In this document: one piece after another, positions 22,074-30,602 of the stretch
Position numbering within the stretch: position 1 is the stretch's first letter
Layout: each line of letters starts with the position of its first letter
Origin: DAOMNN01 sp050486545
GTDB lineage: Bacteria > Pseudomonadota > Gammaproteobacteria > Burkholderiales > Rhodocyclaceae
NCBI GenBank assembly: GCA_050486545.1
Contig: JBJHDM010000039.1
Span: 1 to 31,114, forward strand
Length of the DNA stretch: 31,114 nt
Reading direction: 5' to 3'
The notes under the pieces: model-generated
What the model saw: only the letters and a program-made list of their open reading frames with translations
What the model was told of the DNA's origin: nothing
Database searches by the model: none
Translations under genes and position numbers: made by a program

Positions 22074-25000
22074 TCAGTTTCCTATGATTTCGCGCCAGGA
22101 CGTCCTGCGTGCGTCGGCTGCGGTCCCCTGGGTGGCCAGGGCCTCGGTCGAGCCGTCGTCGAGACTGACCTGCATCACGTTCTCGATGAAGATCGGGTTG
22201 TTCGGACTGCTCAGGAAGCCGATGCCCGAGACGATCATGAGCACGCCATCGACCAGCAGTTTGTCGGCGTCGTTGAAGAGGCCGTCCATCGTGATGTCGA
22301 AGAAGGTACGGTCCAGGCGTGCCCCGGTGAACGGGTCGATCGCCATGACGAAGCCACGGCCGGTCGGGCGGCACACGTCGCTCGCGTCCGGAATGCGGGT
22401 CGTGCCGATCAGCACCCGGCCCTGGAACTGATTCGGTACGACCATGCGTTCGCCTTCGACGCCGTTCTCCGGCGATTCCAGGTCCATGAACCAGCCCTTC
22501 TTGCCGATCATGTCGTCGACCGACCCTTCGTCGATCACGCGGGCCCCGAAGCCGTTGATCTCGCCTTCCGCGAGGATCTCGCGTTCGACCAGGTCGGTAC
22601 GCCCGACGATGGTGACGCCGGTATCGATCAGACCGTACCACGTCTGGATCTGCTGATTGAGCGGATCGAGTTCGTTCAGGTAGCGGCCAGTCCCGAAGAA
22701 CACCCAGCGCTGCCCGGTGTCCGGATTGCGCCCGACGAGCGGTGCGGCAGTGATCGGTTGCGGCAGGTTGTCCAGCGGGTCGCGGGCCTCGTAGAGCTTG
22801 AGCGTGCTCGTGCCGGAAGCCAGCCCGTTGAAGCGCCACAGGTTGCCCTGCAGGTCACCGGCGTAAGCCGTGTCGATGAATCCGTCCGCGGTGCTGTCCC
22901 ACGTGAACACGGCCGACAGGCCGTTGTCGCCGGCGACGCCGGTGTCGACGCTGTATGTCGTCCCGCTCTGGATCCCGACCATGATCAGTTGCGCCTTGCC
23001 GTCCGCACTGTCCGGGCCATTCCCGAGAATGACGCGCCAGTCCCCGTTCGCGACCTGGGCGATGATCGGCTTGCCGATGTTGCGGCCCAGGGCGGGAATG
23101 TCGGCGGCGGTCTTCTCCCACAGGAAGACGACGCTGGACGGGTTGGTGATATCGAGTGCGAAGAGGCCGGGGCCGCCGCGTCCGAGCGTGCCGACGAGAA
23201 CCGTCTTCCAGCCACCGCCGCCGCCCGAGAAGTACACGTCGGCAACCGTCATCTCGCCGTCCACGAAGTACAGGTGTTCGTACTCCGGCGACGTGAAGCT
23301 CTTGAGGTTGTTGAGGATCACACGGTTCGGGACGAACGCGAAGGTCTCGACACCCGTCGTCGCATTGAAGCCGTGCAGCATGCCGTCGTTGGCGCCGACA
23401 TACACGACACCCGTGCGACTGGACTGGGCATTGGCAAAGGTGCCGTAGTCACCGGCGCCGTTGAAGCTGGCTGCGGCGTAGAGATTCGGATTGGGCCGCC
23501 CGACGAACACGGGCTGCGAATGGACGATGTCGCCGAGGACCCCGGTGCGTGTGCGGAGCGGACCGCCCGGTTGCTCCTGGCTACGGTCGCCGCGCAGGTA
23601 GTTGACGACCGCTTCCTGTTCCGTGGTGGTGGAGCCCAAGGCGGCCCGTTGAGTAGCGGTGAGATTGGACTGCGTGAAGGCGCACAGCCCCGTCGATCCG
23701 CAGCCGCTCGACTTGTGGAAGCGAATGTTGCGTGACCCGTGCGCCGGGAGCACGCTGCCGGCCTGCCACATGGGTGGGGTGATCAGGGCGCCGGTGTCGG
23801 GGTCGACGGCGAAGGCATTGAGTTCGCCGCGCCACGTTCCGGTGAAGAACTGGGCCTGGAACGTCGTCGTACCGGTTTCGAGCTTGGTCGAGTTCGCGGC
23901 CAGCGAGGCGCCGGAGCCGGTCATTTCCGCGACGATGTTCGCGAAGGCGGTTTTCAGGCTTTCGACCATCTGCGGTGCTTCGCCCGCGGTGAAGAAGTTG
24001 TCCGGCCGCTTGAAGGAGGCCTGGCCGCTTCCGCGGCTGCCGAACGGCGTCAGGGTCTCGCCGTTGCTGTGCCACCAGGCTTCGGGCAGCGGGTCGTCGC
24101 CCCACTCGTCGGGGTCGAAATCCTGCGGCAGGCGTGCGCCGCCGTACTTCGCCGCGAGGGCAAACTGGTTGCGCGCCATGCCTTCCAGCGACTGCTCCTC
24201 GAGCACGTCGACCCAGTAGGTGGAGATCGTGGTCTTGCCGCCGGTGAGATCCGGGCGAATGTCGCGTGCACGCGAATCCCAGGCCAGGCCAGCCATGAAG
24301 GCCGAGTTGTTGCGCCCGGTGAAGTTGCAACTGCTGCCGATGTTGCCGACGCCCTCCATCTGACCGACCTGGTTCGTCGCAGTGACGACATTGACGGTGG
24401 TGTCGCCGGACACCTGGGAGGGCCGCGTCGGTTCGTCCGTCGTGCAGGCACTGCCGGGCAGGTTCTTGTCGCGGTGCGTATAGATGTCGCCGATGCCGAG
24501 GATCGTGTTCTGCTGGCACCAGTGCTCGACCGGATCGGTCCAGTTCGTGATGACCGGAAAACCGTCGGCCAGGTTGAAGTGGTTGCTGGTGATGTTCGAA
24601 TAGGCCGGAACGTTGCCCTGGTTCTTGAAATAACGTACGGCCGAGTAGAAGAGCTCGCTGACCGGGTCGAAGCTCTTGTGGTTCTGCCCCGTCATCTGCC
24701 CGAAGCGGTTCAAATAGTTGATGACGCCGCTGTGCGAGATCGTCACCCCCAAGGCGTTGGAAGTGGCGGTCGCGTCGGCCGGATCGGGGTTCTGGATCAG
24801 CACGCCGGTGGTCGGGTCCCATTCCTTGTTGGGGTTGTCGATCTCCCCGTCCTCGTCCGGAATCGTCGGGCCGATCCACTTCTTGCGCGCGCGCAGCACC
24901 GCGCCGTCGCGCAGCATGTCGGTGTGGTTCAGGTAGCCGAAGACGCTGTAGCGCATGCGGTCTGCGTATTCCTGCAGCGTGCCTTCCGGCTTCCAGCCGC

Positions 25001-25796
25001 CCGAGTACTGCTTGCAGTTGGATTCGAGCAGGCCGGACACGCAGACCTTCACGCGGATGCTGACTTCGCAGCCGTTGGCACTGCAGGCGCGACTCGCATG
25101 CGTGGATGCCGCGCCCGGGTTGTACGCGACGACCCCGCTGTTGACGTCGTCGTTGCCGATGCGAAAACGCATCTTGTTGCCGAGCCCCTCGATGCGCATG
25201 CGCATCCAGTTCGCACTGTAGGGCGTTGCTCTCGACACGAGGGTGGAATTGTCGCCGCTGCCTGGCAGCCGACGGTTCGGATAGATGCTGGTGCCGCCCT
25301 GGCCGTCGTGGCGGGCCTTCTCCAGCCAGGTCTCCGAGGCGGTGTCGACGACCCGATAGCCACCGGTCATCGCCGAGCGGAAGGGGTCGATGGTCTGGGT
25401 GGCCGCCCAGTTCAGGAAATTGCCACTCCATGGTGCCCCGGAAGTGGTGCAGCGACGATCGCTCGTCGTGCTCACGGGGAAGAAATGGCGTTCGGTTTCG
25501 GTGTTGCTGAAGTGGTACTGGTAGCACTTGTGGGAGTCGAAATAACCGGCGTAGACGATGCTTTCCGAGTAGTTCCCGAGGTTCGCGACGCTGTTGATCG
25601 TGGGCCATTCCACCGAGGGGGTCAGCGCGAGGTTGCCGGGGATGCTGATGCCCACATGCAGCGGGGTCTGCGAGACGATCTGGCCCACTGCCGCTCCGGT
25701 CACGGCGAAGGTCAGGACGCCCGAAGCCGCGCAGGCGAGGGCGATGCGCAAGAGGGGCTTGCGCGCGTGGCGGATGGGTTTCGTGGTGGCGGACAT
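22074..25796 (-). CDS. pilY1: Type IV pilus tip/assembly protein PilY1
   Basis: The 1240-residue secreted protein has a signal sequence (LLRIALACAASGVLTFAVTG, then AAVG) and a long N-terminal region, followed by the conserved C-terminal beta-propeller from about residue 735 (YLRGDRSQEQPGGPL, then VLGDIVHSQPVFVGRPN). VYVGANDGMLHGFNATTG is a hallmark. DSTADGFIDTAYAGDLQGNL near residue 966 is the PilY1 calcium-binding loop and blade. PilY1 sits at the pilus tip and controls adhesion, twitching and surface sensing. GAGGATCACC precedes the ATG. The gene is intact and lies 32 bases after pilX. The N-terminal half diverges widely in this family and was not assigned to a domain. Confidence 0.93.
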   Translation of the reverse strand: MSATTKPIRHARKPLLRIALACAASGVLTFAVTGAAVGQIVSQTPLHVGISIPGNLALTPSVEWPTINSVANLGNYSESIVYAGYFDSHKCYQYHFSNTETERHFFPVSTTSDRRCTTSGAPWSGNFLNWAATQTIDPFRSAMTGGYRVVDTASETWLEKARHDGQGGTSIYPNRRLPGSGDNSTLVSRATPYSANWMRMRIEGLGNKMRFRIGNDDVNSGVVAYNPGAASTHASRACSANGCEVSIRVKVCVSGLLESNCKQYSGGWKPEGTLQEYADRMRYSVFGYLNHTDMLRDGAVLRARKKWIGPTIPDEDGEIDNPNKEWDPTTGVLIQNPDPADATATSNALGVTISHSGVINYLNRFGQMTGQNHKSFDPVSELFYSAVRYFKNQGNVPAYSNITSNHFNLADGFPVITNWTDPVEHWCQQNTILGIGDIYTHRDKNLPGSACTTDEPTRPSQVSGDTTVNVVTATNQVGQMEGVGNIGSSCNFTGRNNSAFMAGLAWDSRARDIRPDLTGGKTTISTYWVDVLEEQSLEGMARNQFALAAKYGGARLPQDFDPDEWGDDPLPEAWWHSNGETLTPFGSRGSGQASFKRPDNFFTAGEAPQMVESLKTAFANIVAEMTGSGASLAANSTKLETGTTTFQAQFFTGTWRGELNAFAVDPDTGALITPPMWQAGSVLPAHGSRNIRFHKSSGCGSTGLCAFTQSNLTATQRAALGSTTTEQEAVVNYLRGDRSQEQPGGPLRTRTGVLGDIVHSQPVFVGRPNPNLYAAASFNGAGDYGTFANAQSSRTGVVYVGANDGMLHGFNATTGVETFAFVPNRVILNNLKSFTSPEYEHLYFVDGEMTVADVYFSGGGGGWKTVLVGTLGRGGPGLFALDITNPSSVVFLWEKTAADIPALGRNIGKPIIAQVANGDWRVILGNGPDSADGKAQLIMVGIQSGTTYSVDTGVAGDNGLSAVFTWDSTADGFIDTAYAGDLQGNLWRFNGLASGTSTLKLYEARDPLDNLPQPITAAPLVGRNPDTGQRWVFFGTGRYLNELDPLNQQIQTWYGLIDTGVTIVGRTDLVEREILAEGEINGFGARVIDEGSVDDMIGKKGWFMDLESPENGVEGERMVVPNQFQGRVLIGTTRIPDASDVCRPTGRGFVMAIDPFTGARLDRTFFDITMDGLFNDADKLLVDGVLMIVSGIGFLSSPNNPIFIENVMQVSLDDGSTEALATQGTAADARRTSWREIIGN

Positions 25797-25828
25797 GACG
25801 GTGATCCTCTTCGAATCCGGTACGGCAA

Positions 25829-26407
25829 TCAGATGGCGCGACGCACGGTGGTGGTCAGCACGACGATGGCGCGATCGCCCAGGGCGGCGACGGTGGGGTC
25901 GTGACTCCGCGCCGTGACCCGGAAGAAGCGCGACAGGGGCACGCCGCTGCCCGCGCCGTACTGCGCGAGGTTCGCGCTGCTGGTCAGCCCCATTTCGTCC
26001 TCGGTCGTGCCTTCGCCCATGAACTGGATGTGGAACTGGGCTCGCCCGGCAGCCATGCCCTGGTTCACGAAGAAGTTGTTATCGACGTTCGTCCAGTTGG
26101 CATCGGTCCCGTTGAAGGTGTTCACCGGGACGAGGTCGCACAGATTCGCGCTGCCCGGGCTGCAATCGAGTCCGACCGTGGGGTTGGCGGTGAGCGCCGC
26201 TTCGGCCGCGCGCAGGGCGGCTTCGCTGGCCTGCATTGCGAGCGAGCGGTCATACATGTTCGCGCTCATGCGCTCCTGCAGCGTCGTGCCCTGGATTCCG
26301 GCCAGACCCATCAGGGTCGCGACGACGAGGAGGATGAGCGCGACGATCAGCGCGACGCCGTGCTGACGGGTCCGGTGGGCAGGGCGGAGGGGAAGGCTGG
26401 TGTTCAT
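25829..26407 (-). CDS. pilX: Minor pilin-associated protein PilX
   Basis: The 192-residue protein starts with a leader, the cleavage site QHG|VALIVALILLVVATLMGL, and the PilX N-terminal signature QERMSANMYDRSLAMQASEA and ALRAAEAAL. As usual for PilX, there is no Glu at +5. The C-terminal part (SRFFRVTARSHDPTVAALGD) resembles the PilX C-terminal domain. It primes pilus assembly together with PilV, PilW, FimT and PilY1. Its ATG overlaps the pilW stop (ATGA). Confidence 0.93.
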   Translation of the reverse strand: MNTSLPLRPAHRTRQHGVALIVALILLVVATLMGLAGIQGTTLQERMSANMYDRSLAMQASEAALRAAEAALTANPTVGLDCSPGSANLCDLVPVNTFNGTDANWTNVDNNFFVNQGMAAGRAQFHIQFMGEGTTEDEMGLTSSANLAQYGAGSGVPLSRFFRVTARSHDPTVAALGDRAIVVLTTTVRRAI

Positions 26408-27426
26408 TCGATGCGATTCCTCAGGCCGACCATGGTCGTGAAGCTGCGTTGCAAACGCCCCTGGTTCACGTTCGGGTCGACCGAGACCCGGGTGTCGGCG
26501 CTGTCCGCGGTCAGGGTGATCTCGACGGCGTTGACGTTGTCCCAGTTCCCGGGTGCGGTGGTCAGCGTGGTGGCCGTGCCTTCGCGGAACTGGAACTGCA
26601 TGTTGGTGACCCCGGCGACGACCTCCTCGGTCTGCACGGCGGCGCCGGCACCGAGACGGACGCGGTAGAGCGAGCGGCCGCCTTCGTCAGGCCGGCCGTT
26701 GTTGCCGATGTACCACGTGACCGCGGTCATGCGGGCGATCTGCGAGTTGGGACCGAACTGATAGGGATTGCCGTTCGTCGAACTGCAGTCGGTCGGGAAG
26801 CCGAGGCCCTTCGAGCAGTTTCCCGGGTTGCCTGTGCCGGTATTGTGCACGACGGTGACGTTGTTCGAGTTGTAGTTCGTGACCTGGAAGATCGCGGCGT
26901 GGTCGAAGTCGCAGGCCATCAGGATGTCGCCGTCGACGAAGTCCGTCGTGGCCGCGTTGATCTTGAAGTTCGCCGAGGTGACCTCGTGCTCCTCGATCGA
27001 AAGCCCCGTGCCTTCGAGGCCCTGGAGCAGGATCGCGCCGGTTCCCGCCACACGTTGCCCGACGCCGTTGCCGAAGGCCACGGCCGGGGCAGCGGTCGCA
27101 CCGTCGTAGCCGACAATGCCGGCCCAGTCCTGCCACCAGTTCGCACCGGTATTGAGGGTGTTGGCAACCCGGTCCATGTTGCCGCAGCCGGTTGCGGCCG
27201 CCTGGCGAATGTCGCGGGCGAGCAGTTCGAAGGCCGTGCGCGCGCTTTCCTGGACCTGAGACAATGCCTCGTTTGTGCGGTAGGTCTGGCGGTTGGCGGA
27301 AATCACGCTGATGACGCCGCCAATGACGATGAGTCCGAGCACCATCGCGATCATGAGCTCGACCAGGGTGAGGCCGGACTGGGATGGCCGGGCCACGGAT
27401 GGGATGGGGCGGTGGTGCGTCGTCAT
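26404..27426 (-). CDS. pilW: Minor pilin PilW
   Basis: From the ATG at 27426 the 340-residue prepilin has a leader, the site SQSG|LTLVELMIAMVLGLIV with Glu at +5, then ISANRQTYRTNEALSQVQES and ARTAFELLARDIRQAA, which define PilW. The rest is a large globular domain with cysteine pairs. It belongs to the minor-pilin complex that initiates the type IV pilus. Its ATG overlaps the pilV stop codon (27423-27426) and its stop overlaps the pilX start. A longer open frame continues upstream to 27576 but lies within pilV. Confidence 0.94.
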   Translation of the reverse strand: MTTHHRPIPSVARPSQSGLTLVELMIAMVLGLIVIGGVISVISANRQTYRTNEALSQVQESARTAFELLARDIRQAAATGCGNMDRVANTLNTGANWWQDWAGIVGYDGATAAPAVAFGNGVGQRVAGTGAILLQGLEGTGLSIEEHEVTSANFKINAATTDFVDGDILMACDFDHAAIFQVTNYNSNNVTVVHNTGTGNPGNCSKGLGFPTDCSSTNGNPYQFGPNSQIARMTAVTWYIGNNGRPDEGGRSLYRVRLGAGAAVQTEEVVAGVTNMQFQFREGTATTLTTAPGNWDNVNAVEITLTADSADTRVSVDPNVNQGRLQRSFTTMVGLRNRIE

Positions 27427-27887
27427 AGCTGTACCTGCGTCGCGATCTGCTGGTCGTTCTCGCCCTGGGTGCCGCGCTCGTCGTTCCACTGCACGACGAT
27501 GGTGCAGTCGGCGCCATTGCAGTTCACCGAACCCGTGGCGTCGGGGCCGAGCAGCAGCACGAGACGCGCCCGCCACTTGACGAGTTCGTTCGCGGCGAAG
27601 CTCGAGCCGGACGGGGTGGAGTCGAGTGCGATATTGAAGGCACCGTTGATCGCATTGGTGCGATCCACGCGCATCGCGTCGACGATGGTGTAGCTTTCTA
27701 CGACGGCCATGCTGCGCTCCATGGCGCTCTGGTTGTTGCGCAACGCGCTCATCTGCAGGCCTGCGAGCCCAAGCAGGCCGAACGACAGGACCAGCACGGC
27801 GATGAGGACTTCGAGCAGGCTGACGCCGCGTTGAAGCCGTTGCGCGGGCTGCTTGAGCCGCCGGCGCGAGGGATTGAGCGTTACCAT
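27423..27887 (-). CDS. pilV: Minor pilin PilV
   Basis: The 154-residue prepilin has a basic leader (SRRRLKQPAQRLQRG), the site G|VSLLEVLIAVLVLSFGLLGL with Glu at +5, and LAGLQMSALRNNQSAMERSM, as in PilV. The C-terminal part carries CNGADCTIVVQWND, a short disulphide loop typical of this protein. The start at 27887 overlaps the end of the fimT gene by 7 bases, and the stop overlaps pilW. It is part of the same leftward operon. Confidence 0.93.
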   Translation of the reverse strand: MVTLNPSRRRLKQPAQRLQRGVSLLEVLIAVLVLSFGLLGLAGLQMSALRNNQSAMERSMAVVESYTIVDAMRVDRTNAINGAFNIALDSTPSGSSFAANELVKWRARLVLLLGPDATGSVNCNGADCTIVVQWNDERGTQGENDQQIATQVQL

Positions 27888-28405
27888 GCGCAGGCCCCTC
27901 CGAATGCTACCGTCGTGACCCGGCTGCCGGCACCCAGATCGATGCGGCGGTTGTTCTGGGCCGGCCCGTTCGTTGCACAGACGGTTATCGACTGACCGTT
28001 CGCCAGTGCACCACCGGTGGTGCGCGCGAGGCCGTCGGGTCCGAGCAAGAGGTTGCCTCCGGGCAGGGTGCTGGTCACGCCGAGGGTGTTGCTGAAGCGG
28101 TTGATCGCGCCCCGCCGCACGACATTGTTGGCGCCGGCGAGAATGATCCAGTGTTCCCAGGTGCCGGCTCCGGCACACACGGTTGCGTTGGCGTCGGCCG
28201 CACGGCAGAAATTCACCGTCCGGTTCCGTTTCACCGCTTCCGAGCGGGCCAGGTTGATGCCCGAGATCAACTCGTTGGTCTGCGTCGCGAGGCGATTGCC
28301 GACGATCATGTTCGTGAACGACGGTACCCCGACGCCCAGAAGGATCGCCGCGATGGCAATCGTCACCATCAGCTCGATCAGCGTGAATCCGTTTGCCTTT
28401 TTCAT
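27881..28405 (-). CDS. fimT: Minor pilin FimT/GspH type, first gene of the pilus operon
   Basis: The 174-residue prepilin has a minimal leader MKKANG, then FTLIELMVTIAIAAILLGVG with Glu at +5, followed by VPSFTNMIVGNRLATQTNEL and ARSEAVKRNRTVNFCRA, the FimT/GspH signature. It ends in FGGACAW. The ATG at 28405 is preceded by CAGGGAT. It opens the operon fimT-pilV-pilW-pilX-pilY1-pilE. FimT proteins in other bacteria are minor pilins, some binding DNA during natural transformation; whether this one does is unknown. Confidence 0.92.
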   Translation of the reverse strand: MKKANGFTLIELMVTIAIAAILLGVGVPSFTNMIVGNRLATQTNELISGINLARSEAVKRNRTVNFCRAADANATVCAGAGTWEHWIILAGANNVVRRGAINRFSNTLGVTSTLPGGNLLLGPDGLARTTGGALANGQSITVCATNGPAQNNRRIDLGAGSRVTTVAFGGACAW

Positions 28406-28511
28406 ATCCCTGACACTATGTGGCACAGCGGTAAATCTCAAGAGGTCCGCGACGGAAGCGGGTTTCCGGGCGATGAGTGGTTGGCGGGGAACCACTGGCC
28501 CGCCTGGCACG

Positions 28512-28519
28512 ACTATACT
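28512..28519. promoter_or_regulatory. Overlapping divergent -10 boxes for the NUDIX gene and the pilus operon
   Basis: TATACT at 28514-28519 (plus) could serve the NUDIX gene 35 bases downstream; TATAGT at 28517-28512 (minus) could serve fimT. The two share most of their bases, so the two start sites would compete. Clear -35 boxes are lacking on the plus strand; on the minus strand ACGACA lies 18 bases upstream. Confidence 0.35.
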
Positions 28520-28553
28520 TGTCAGGCCATTCCCTTGTCGTGTGATATTTCCG

Positions 28554-29174
28554 ATGGACAGCGAAACGACTTCCCGCGACCTCGTGGCGCTCGACGCCGA
28601 GCGCCTGCGCACCCGTTTCCTCCACGGGCGCGCGAGGACGGCCGGGGTACGCGAGGAGGGCGTGTCGGCCGCGGCCTCGTTCCGGCCGGCGGCGGTACTT
28701 GTGCCGCTCGTCCCCCATCCCGCGGGGATGACCGTGCTGCTCACCCGTCGCACCGACCATCTGCATCACCACCCCGGCCAGATCAGTTTTCCGGGCGGGC
28801 GCGTCGAGGACGCCGACGTGACCCCGGTCATGACCGCGCTGCGCGAGACGGAAGAGGAGATCGGGCTGGATCCGGACCGGATCGAACTGCTCGGGGAACT
28901 GCCCGACTACTGCACCGGAACGGGTTTCCGCATCACCCCGGTGGTGGGGCTGGTGCATCCGCCGTTTTCGCTCCGGCTGGACACCTTCGAGGTCGCCGAG
29001 GCCTTCGAAGTGCCGCTCGACTTCCTGCTCGACCCGGCCAACCATCAGCGCCACCGGGCGGAATACGGCGGGCGCATGCGCGAGTACCACGCGATGCCGT
29101 GGCAGGGCTACTACATCTGGGGCGCGACGGCGGGCATCCTGGTGTCGCTGTATCGCTGCCTTTCCTCCGAGTGA
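28554..29174 (+). CDS. NUDIX hydrolase, CoA pyrophosphatase type (NudL-like)
   Basis: The 206-residue protein shows the CoA-pyrophosphatase form of NUDIX: TVLLTRRTDHLHHHPGQISF (the UPF0035 motif just before the box), PGGRVEDADVTPVMTALRET with EEEIGLD completing the NUDIX box, whose glutamates bind the divalent metal. It should hydrolyse CoA or its derivatives to 3',5'-ADP and phosphopantetheine compounds. The ATG at 28554 is chosen because the family begins near here; the open frame reaches back to 28017 across fimT. Its last 42 codons (Q165 to E206) are repeated in damaged form at 30783-30910. Confidence 0.9.
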   Translation: MDSETTSRDLVALDAERLRTRFLHGRARTAGVREEGVSAAASFRPAAVLVPLVPHPAGMTVLLTRRTDHLHHHPGQISFPGGRVEDADVTPVMTALRETEEEIGLDPDRIELLGELPDYCTGTGFRITPVVGLVHPPFSLRLDTFEVAEAFEVPLDFLLDPANHQRHRAEYGGRMREYHAMPWQGYYIWGATAGILVSLYRCLSSE

Positions 29175-29377
29175 TGCTGCGCAGGGAGGGGTTCCTGCCC
29201 TGCGCGCTCCGGATTCGCGGGCCTCAGAACGGCATGTTGAGCTTCACATACGCGGTGTGGTTGGCGAAGCGCTTCCGGGCCTCGAACGCATAGCCGGCAG
29301 TGAGTTCGAGTGACGGGTGGCTGTTCGTCACGACGCTGGCGCCGCCGCGGACGAGCCACGGCGACGGCTTGATGCCC
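29046..29377. repeat. Direct repeat copy A (NUDIX 3' end plus outer-membrane protein 3' end)
   Basis: This stretch recurs at 30783-31113 in the same orientation, 1737 bases further on. Hand alignment gives about 19 substitutions and one single-base gap over roughly 330 bases, near 94% identity. It spans the last 42 codons of the NUDIX gene, the shared hairpin, and the last 50 or so codons of a convergent outer-membrane protein gene. The right limit cannot be set because copy B reaches the window edge. Confidence 0.9.
29179..29205. terminator. Hairpin between the NUDIX gene and the convergent outer-membrane fragment (copy A)
   Basis: GCGCAGGG (29179-29186) pairs perfectly with CCCTGCGC (29198-29205) around an 11-base loop. 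It lies just after the NUDIX stop and before the convergent stop at 29224, so it can end transcripts from both sides. Copy B (30915-30941) keeps both arms intact although its loop differs at three bases, which argues that the stem matters. Confidence 0.55.
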
Positions 29378-29457
29378 GTGGTGGTGAATTGCGCACCGCC
29401 TCCGGCAAAGGGTAAGCGTCCGGCAAGCATGGTTTCGATCTCCTTCAGTTCGCTCAC
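29224..29457 (-). pseudogene. 3' fragment of an autotransporter-type outer-membrane beta-barrel gene (copy A)
   Basis: The frame encodes up to 77 residues ending FTTTGIKPSPWLVRGGASVV, then LELTAGYAFEARKRFANHTA and YVKLNMPF, with a C-terminal Phe as in outer-membrane barrels recognised by the BAM machinery. The segment LPFAGGGAQFTTTGIKPSPW fits the last strands of an autotransporter barrel. There is no signal peptide and the frame is closed by a stop upstream (near 29523), so the gene has lost its 5' part. The first 20 residues (SELKEIETMLAGR) do not look like barrel and may be foreign. The same ending is found at the right edge of the window, where the gene may be intact. Confidence 0.65.
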
Positions 29458-29537
29458 TTCGGGTAGTTCGCTCCCTTCTGGCTGGAATCGGTCGATGCCG
29501 ACCTGGCCGCTATCGTCGACGGTTCGTCGCCTCTACC

Positions 29538-30221
29538 TCAGCCCAGTCCACTCAGACACTTTGAACGCAGCGTTACGTCTGGAAGATCGCGAACCGCCTT
29601 CACAGCATTGACGAGCGTGTTCTTCTCGGCAGCAGTCAGCGTATTCAGATCGCCGTCATTGAAATAGACCAGCGCTTTCAGACTCTCGCTTGGTTGAAAG
29701 TTCGGACCGAAAAGCAGACGAGCGGAAGCAAGCCCCCGTGACAAGCTCACCTCCGCATCGACCATCGCGGCGACATCACGATAGTCCTTGGCCTCGGCCC
29801 GTTGAAGAACGACCTTGACCTTGGTCGCCATCAGGTCGTCGAAAGAGGCCACCTGCAACATGCCATCTTCGGTGAAGGCCGGTTCTCCTACTCGCCCGAA
29901 GGTAATCGTGCCGAAGAAGGACACCTTGACGTGCTCCCTCTCGGAGTCCCCATAGGGGACCAGCACAACCCAAGTGTTGTCCTGATCCTGGAGCGTTGTG
30001 GACTGGGTCATAAACGGAAAAGCCGCTTTGATGGCTTCCCGATCAAGCGGCTTTTCCGAGAAGAAATCGAAATCGACCGAATCACGATGGCCGAGCCTCA
30101 GCGCAATGGCTGTGCCGCCGTACAACGTGAATCCAAGATCTGGTGCATTGCGAAGTTCCGGCCAAAGACGTTGCTGCGCAGGCGGCAATACGTCCATGCG
30201 AGGTTTGAACTTGCGACTCAT
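29538..30221 (-). CDS. AbiEii/AbiGii-family nucleotidyltransferase toxin
   Basis: From the ATG at 30221 the protein has 227 residues. FTLYGGTAIALRLGHRDSVD followed by FDFFSEKPLD is the AbiEii signature: GGTA (35-38) and the metal-binding pair D50 and D52 of a polymerase-beta-type nucleotidyltransferase. ASFDDLMATKVKVVLQRAEA and KDYRDVAAMVD follow, matching the family's conserved Lys and KDYxD region. AbiEii proteins are toxins of type IV toxin-antitoxin systems that can give phage resistance by abortive infection. Its start overlaps the stop of the upstream small gene by 4 bases (ATGA), so the two are coupled. The frame is open upstream to 30296 but that part lies in the partner gene. Confidence 0.9.
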   Translation of the reverse strand: MSRKFKPRMDVLPPAQQRLWPELRNAPDLGFTLYGGTAIALRLGHRDSVDFDFFSEKPLDREAIKAAFPFMTQSTTLQDQDNTWVVLVPYGDSEREHVKVSFFGTITFGRVGEPAFTEDGMLQVASFDDLMATKVKVVLQRAEAKDYRDVAAMVDAEVSLSRGLASARLLFGPNFQPSESLKALVYFNDGDLNTLTAAEKNTLVNAVKAVRDLPDVTLRSKCLSGLG

Positions 30222-30523
30222 GCGAATCTCCGCACTGGCAAGGCAGGAACGTGATCCACGCTGGATAGCCCGAGACGGTAATGCCAATATGCCCATGAAC
30301 GCTCATTGAACTGACCGGCCTCTGCGTGCGTCAGGACCTCGCGCAGCACTTCATCACCGATTTGCGAGGCGAGCGTCTGAACATCGGCGTAGTCGCCGAT
30401 GTTCATGACTTGGGCGATCACCCGCTCCGGCATGGCCACCGCGTCATCCGGTGTTTTCCACCAGATGTACTTGCTGGCAAGGGGCTTCAAGGCTTCTCGA
30501 TTGATTTGGTCCAGTGTTTCCAT
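30218..30523 (-). CDS. Small partner of the AbiEii nucleotidyltransferase, putative antitoxin
   Basis: The 101-residue protein reads METLDQINREALKPLASKYI, then WWKTPDDAVAMPERVIAQVM and NIGDYADVQTLASQIGDEVL, with RSWAYWHYRLGL near the end. It is predicted helical. It does not look like AbiEi, the usual antitoxin with a winged-helix domain, and is much shorter. Its position directly upstream of, and overlapping, the nucleotidyltransferase makes it the likely cognate antitoxin or regulator; this is inference from layout. A TACAAT box at 30535-30530 ends 6 bases before the ATG, so the message may be almost leaderless. Confidence 0.75.
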   Translation of the reverse strand: METLDQINREALKPLASKYIWWKTPDDAVAMPERVIAQVMNIGDYADVQTLASQIGDEVLREVLTHAEAGQFNERSWAYWHYRLGLSSVDHVPALPVRRFA

Positions 30524-30529
30524 GAATAA

Positions 30530-30535
30530 ATTGTA
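30530..30535 (-). promoter_or_regulatory. Possible -10 box of the AbiEii module
   Basis: On the minus strand TACAAT occupies 30535-30530, five of six matches to the consensus, in a short AT-rich stretch. The start point would fall at or next to the A of the ATG (30523), which suggests a leaderless transcript. No good -35 was found at 16-18 bases. Confidence 0.35.
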
Positions 30536-30602
30536 TGCTCTCCCAAGTGGAAGGGCACGCTTTTACGAATAGCCGAGTTATCCAGGAAGCGCTGAACCAT
30601 TG

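Noticed and set aside
23580..23610. RGD motif in PilY1 as an integrin-binding site
   Set aside because: The YLRGD sequence belongs to a stretch I recall as generally conserved in PilY1 proteins at the start of the propeller, so it gives no evidence of host binding here.
21138..25904. Long plus-strand open frames of 865 and 721 codons
   Set aside because: They are shadows of the lipoyl, pilE and pilY1 genes on the other strand; the composition is not protein-like.
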